Of a stretch of 5,978 nucleotides of DNA, positions 5,056 to 5,978 are shown piece after piece. A model generated the notes under the pieces. The model did no database searches. It saw nothing but the letters and a program-made list of their open reading frames with translations, and had not been told where the DNA came from. The first letter of the stretch is position 1, and the number at the start of each line of letters is the position of its first letter. The position numbers were made by a program, and so were the translations under genes. Origin of the DNA: SAT2750 sp964476375 (lineage in GTDB: Bacteria > Planctomycetota > Planctomycetia > Pirellulales > Pirellulaceae); assembly GCA_964476375.1 (NCBI GenBank), contig CAYYZW010000172.1, positions 1 to 5,978 of the forward strand. Direction: 5' to 3'.

Positions 5056-5978
5056 CTACTTCGTGTGCCAGTCGGGTGCATCCGCCATCACGCTGGCATT
5101 GATCCGGAGCATTTCTTCCTTTAAACGCTGGACAATCTCCGGGTGCTGGGCAGCAATATTTGTTTTCTGCCCGGAATCTTCCTTCATATTATAGAGTTCA
5201 AAACGCCCGTAACCGCCTTTTTTGATAGCCGGAATATACTGTTCGCTGAACATGTTGAGCATGATGAACTGCCCACGCAGCTTTTCGGCATCCCGATCCT
5301 TGAAGCCTTCAAACATCATCTTGTCGAAGGTACTGCCTCGAGTTTCCTCCTGGTAAGTCCCCCGATCCTTCAACAGCGCGGCAATCTCACCCTTGAGTGC
5401 GTTCAAGCGGGCATGGTCCTTGGGAAACTCGTAATCACGAAAAGCAACCAGCGCGTAGTTTTCCTCACGCAGGGCAATTGTCGGCCCCGAACCGGGTAGC
5501 AGCCAGAAGAGTGGTTGATGCCGTTTGAATTCCCCTGCTTTTCCCAGCAGCAGGGGCGAGATATCCGATCCATCCAGGTGGACTCCTTCGGGAGGATCGA
5601 TCCCCACCAGTCCACAGATGGTCGGCAACAGGTCGACCAGGCCCGCCGGACGTTCTTCCACACCCGACTCCGGAATATGGCCCGGCCAGTGGAAGATGCC
5701 GGGGACCCGGATTCCCCCTTCATAGTTGGAACCCTTGGTCGCGCGGAGGTGACCGACCCGGTCTGCCCGGTAGCTGCCATTATCGGAGGAGTAGATGATG
5801 ATCGTATTCTCCGGCTCGTCAACGTCCGCAAGCTTCTCCAGAAGCCTGGCGATGGCCCGGTCGGTATTATCAATCGTCCCGGAATAAATCGCGGCCGGAT
5901 CTTTCAGGTCCGTGCCGTACCTGCTGACGATCTTGTCCGGAGCGGCAATCGGGGCATGAGGCTCGTGGAACCAGACGT
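5056..5978 (-). CDS. Sulfatase (arylsulfatase family), 3' part; 5' end outside window
   Basis: The frame is open from the right edge to a TAG at 5056-5058, giving 306 residues of the C-terminal part. Seen, in fragment numbering: W-F-H-E-P-H-A-P (2-9), the conserved His-Pro region; S-D-N-G (64-67), whose Asp and Asn are metal ligands in arylsulfatases; K81 in the sulfate-binding position; EGGIRVPGIFHWPG (86-99), a sulfatase hallmark; then LVDLLPTICGLVG and the closing FELYNMKEDSGQKTN with HPEIVQRLKEE. These enzymes hydrolyse sulfate esters using a formylglycine made from Cys or Ser in a CxPSR-type motif, which would lie upstream and is not visible, so activity cannot be confirmed. Planctomycete sulfatases are mostly exported and act on sulfated polysaccharides; the substrate here is unknown. 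A segment near 175-225 (TYQEETRGSTFDKM onward) is not a feature I recognise from the family core. It probably heads the minus-strand series. Confidence 0.93.
   Translation of the reverse strand, partial: VWFHEPHAPIAAPDKIVSRYGTDLKDPAAIYSGTIDNTDRAIARLLEKLADVDEPENTIIIYSSDNGSYRADRVGHLRATKGSNYEGGIRVPGIFHWPGHIPESGVEERPAGLVDLLPTICGLVGIDPPEGVHLDGSDISPLLLGKAGEFKRHQPLFWLLPGSGPTIALREENYALVAFRDYEFPKDHARLNALKGEIAALLKDRGTYQEETRGSTFDKMMFEGFKDRDAEKLRGQFIMLNMFSEQYIPAIKKGGYGRFELYNMKEDSGQKTNIAAQHPEIVQRLKEEMLRINASVMADAPDWHTK

Noticed and set aside
3064..5124. Plus-strand open frame of 686 codons opposite the haem-c/propeller gene
   Set aside because: It is slightly longer than the real gene but has no recognisable domain, signal or RBS. 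It mirrors the codon structure of the minus-strand gene, whose haem site and propeller repeats are clear.
5403..5873. Minus-strand open frame of 156 codons in the sulfatase region
   Set aside because: It is an out-of-frame reading; the sulfatase motifs SDNG and GGIRVPG are in the frame that continues from the right edge. No frameshift is needed.

Overview
The window looks like a chromosomal segment of a planctomycete or a close relative. The evidence is indirect: moderately high GC, an arylsulfatase-type gene, a large exported protein joining a carboxypeptidase-regulatory-like domain to a haem-c motif and a Vgb-like beta-propeller, a secreted EF-hand protein with a Gly/Arg/Gln-rich tail, and mostly weak Shine-Dalgarno signals. 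No marker gene fixes the genus.

Layout, left to right. Positions 1-103 (minus) hold the first 34 codons of a gene that looks like a nitroreductase-family protein, cut by the window edge. A 223-base divergent intergenic region follows. At 327-1361 (plus) is a secreted protein with two EF-hands, a long repetitive Gly/Arg/Gln-rich region and a C-terminal helical hairpin. A hairpin with A/T tracts on both sides (about 1362-1435) separates it from the convergent genes and probably terminates transcription both ways.

Everything to the right is on the minus strand. In transcription order it reads: a sulfatase (5' end outside the window; 5056-5978), a haem-c/beta-propeller protein (2950-4944), a Lys/Ala-rich secreted protein with four helical hairpins resembling SHOCT domains (2077-2835), and a small lipoprotein of unknown function (1440-1865). 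The first two spacers are 111 bases each. A weak terminator and a possible promoter lie in the second spacer, so the last two genes may be transcribed separately. The final spacer is 211 bases.

Four of the five genes whose start is visible and confidently placed or proposed (all but the nitroreductase-like one) carry an export signal, and sulfatases of this class are usually exported too. The segment therefore mostly supplies the cell envelope. No pathway links the genes firmly. The most interesting points are the unusual domain combination in the haem-c/propeller protein, and a short helical-hairpin module shared by the EF-hand protein and the Lys/Ala-rich protein, which lie on opposite strands. 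In the second protein two copies of this module keep 36 of 42 residues although most of the matching codons differ. No RNA genes, insertion sequences or CRISPR arrays were seen.
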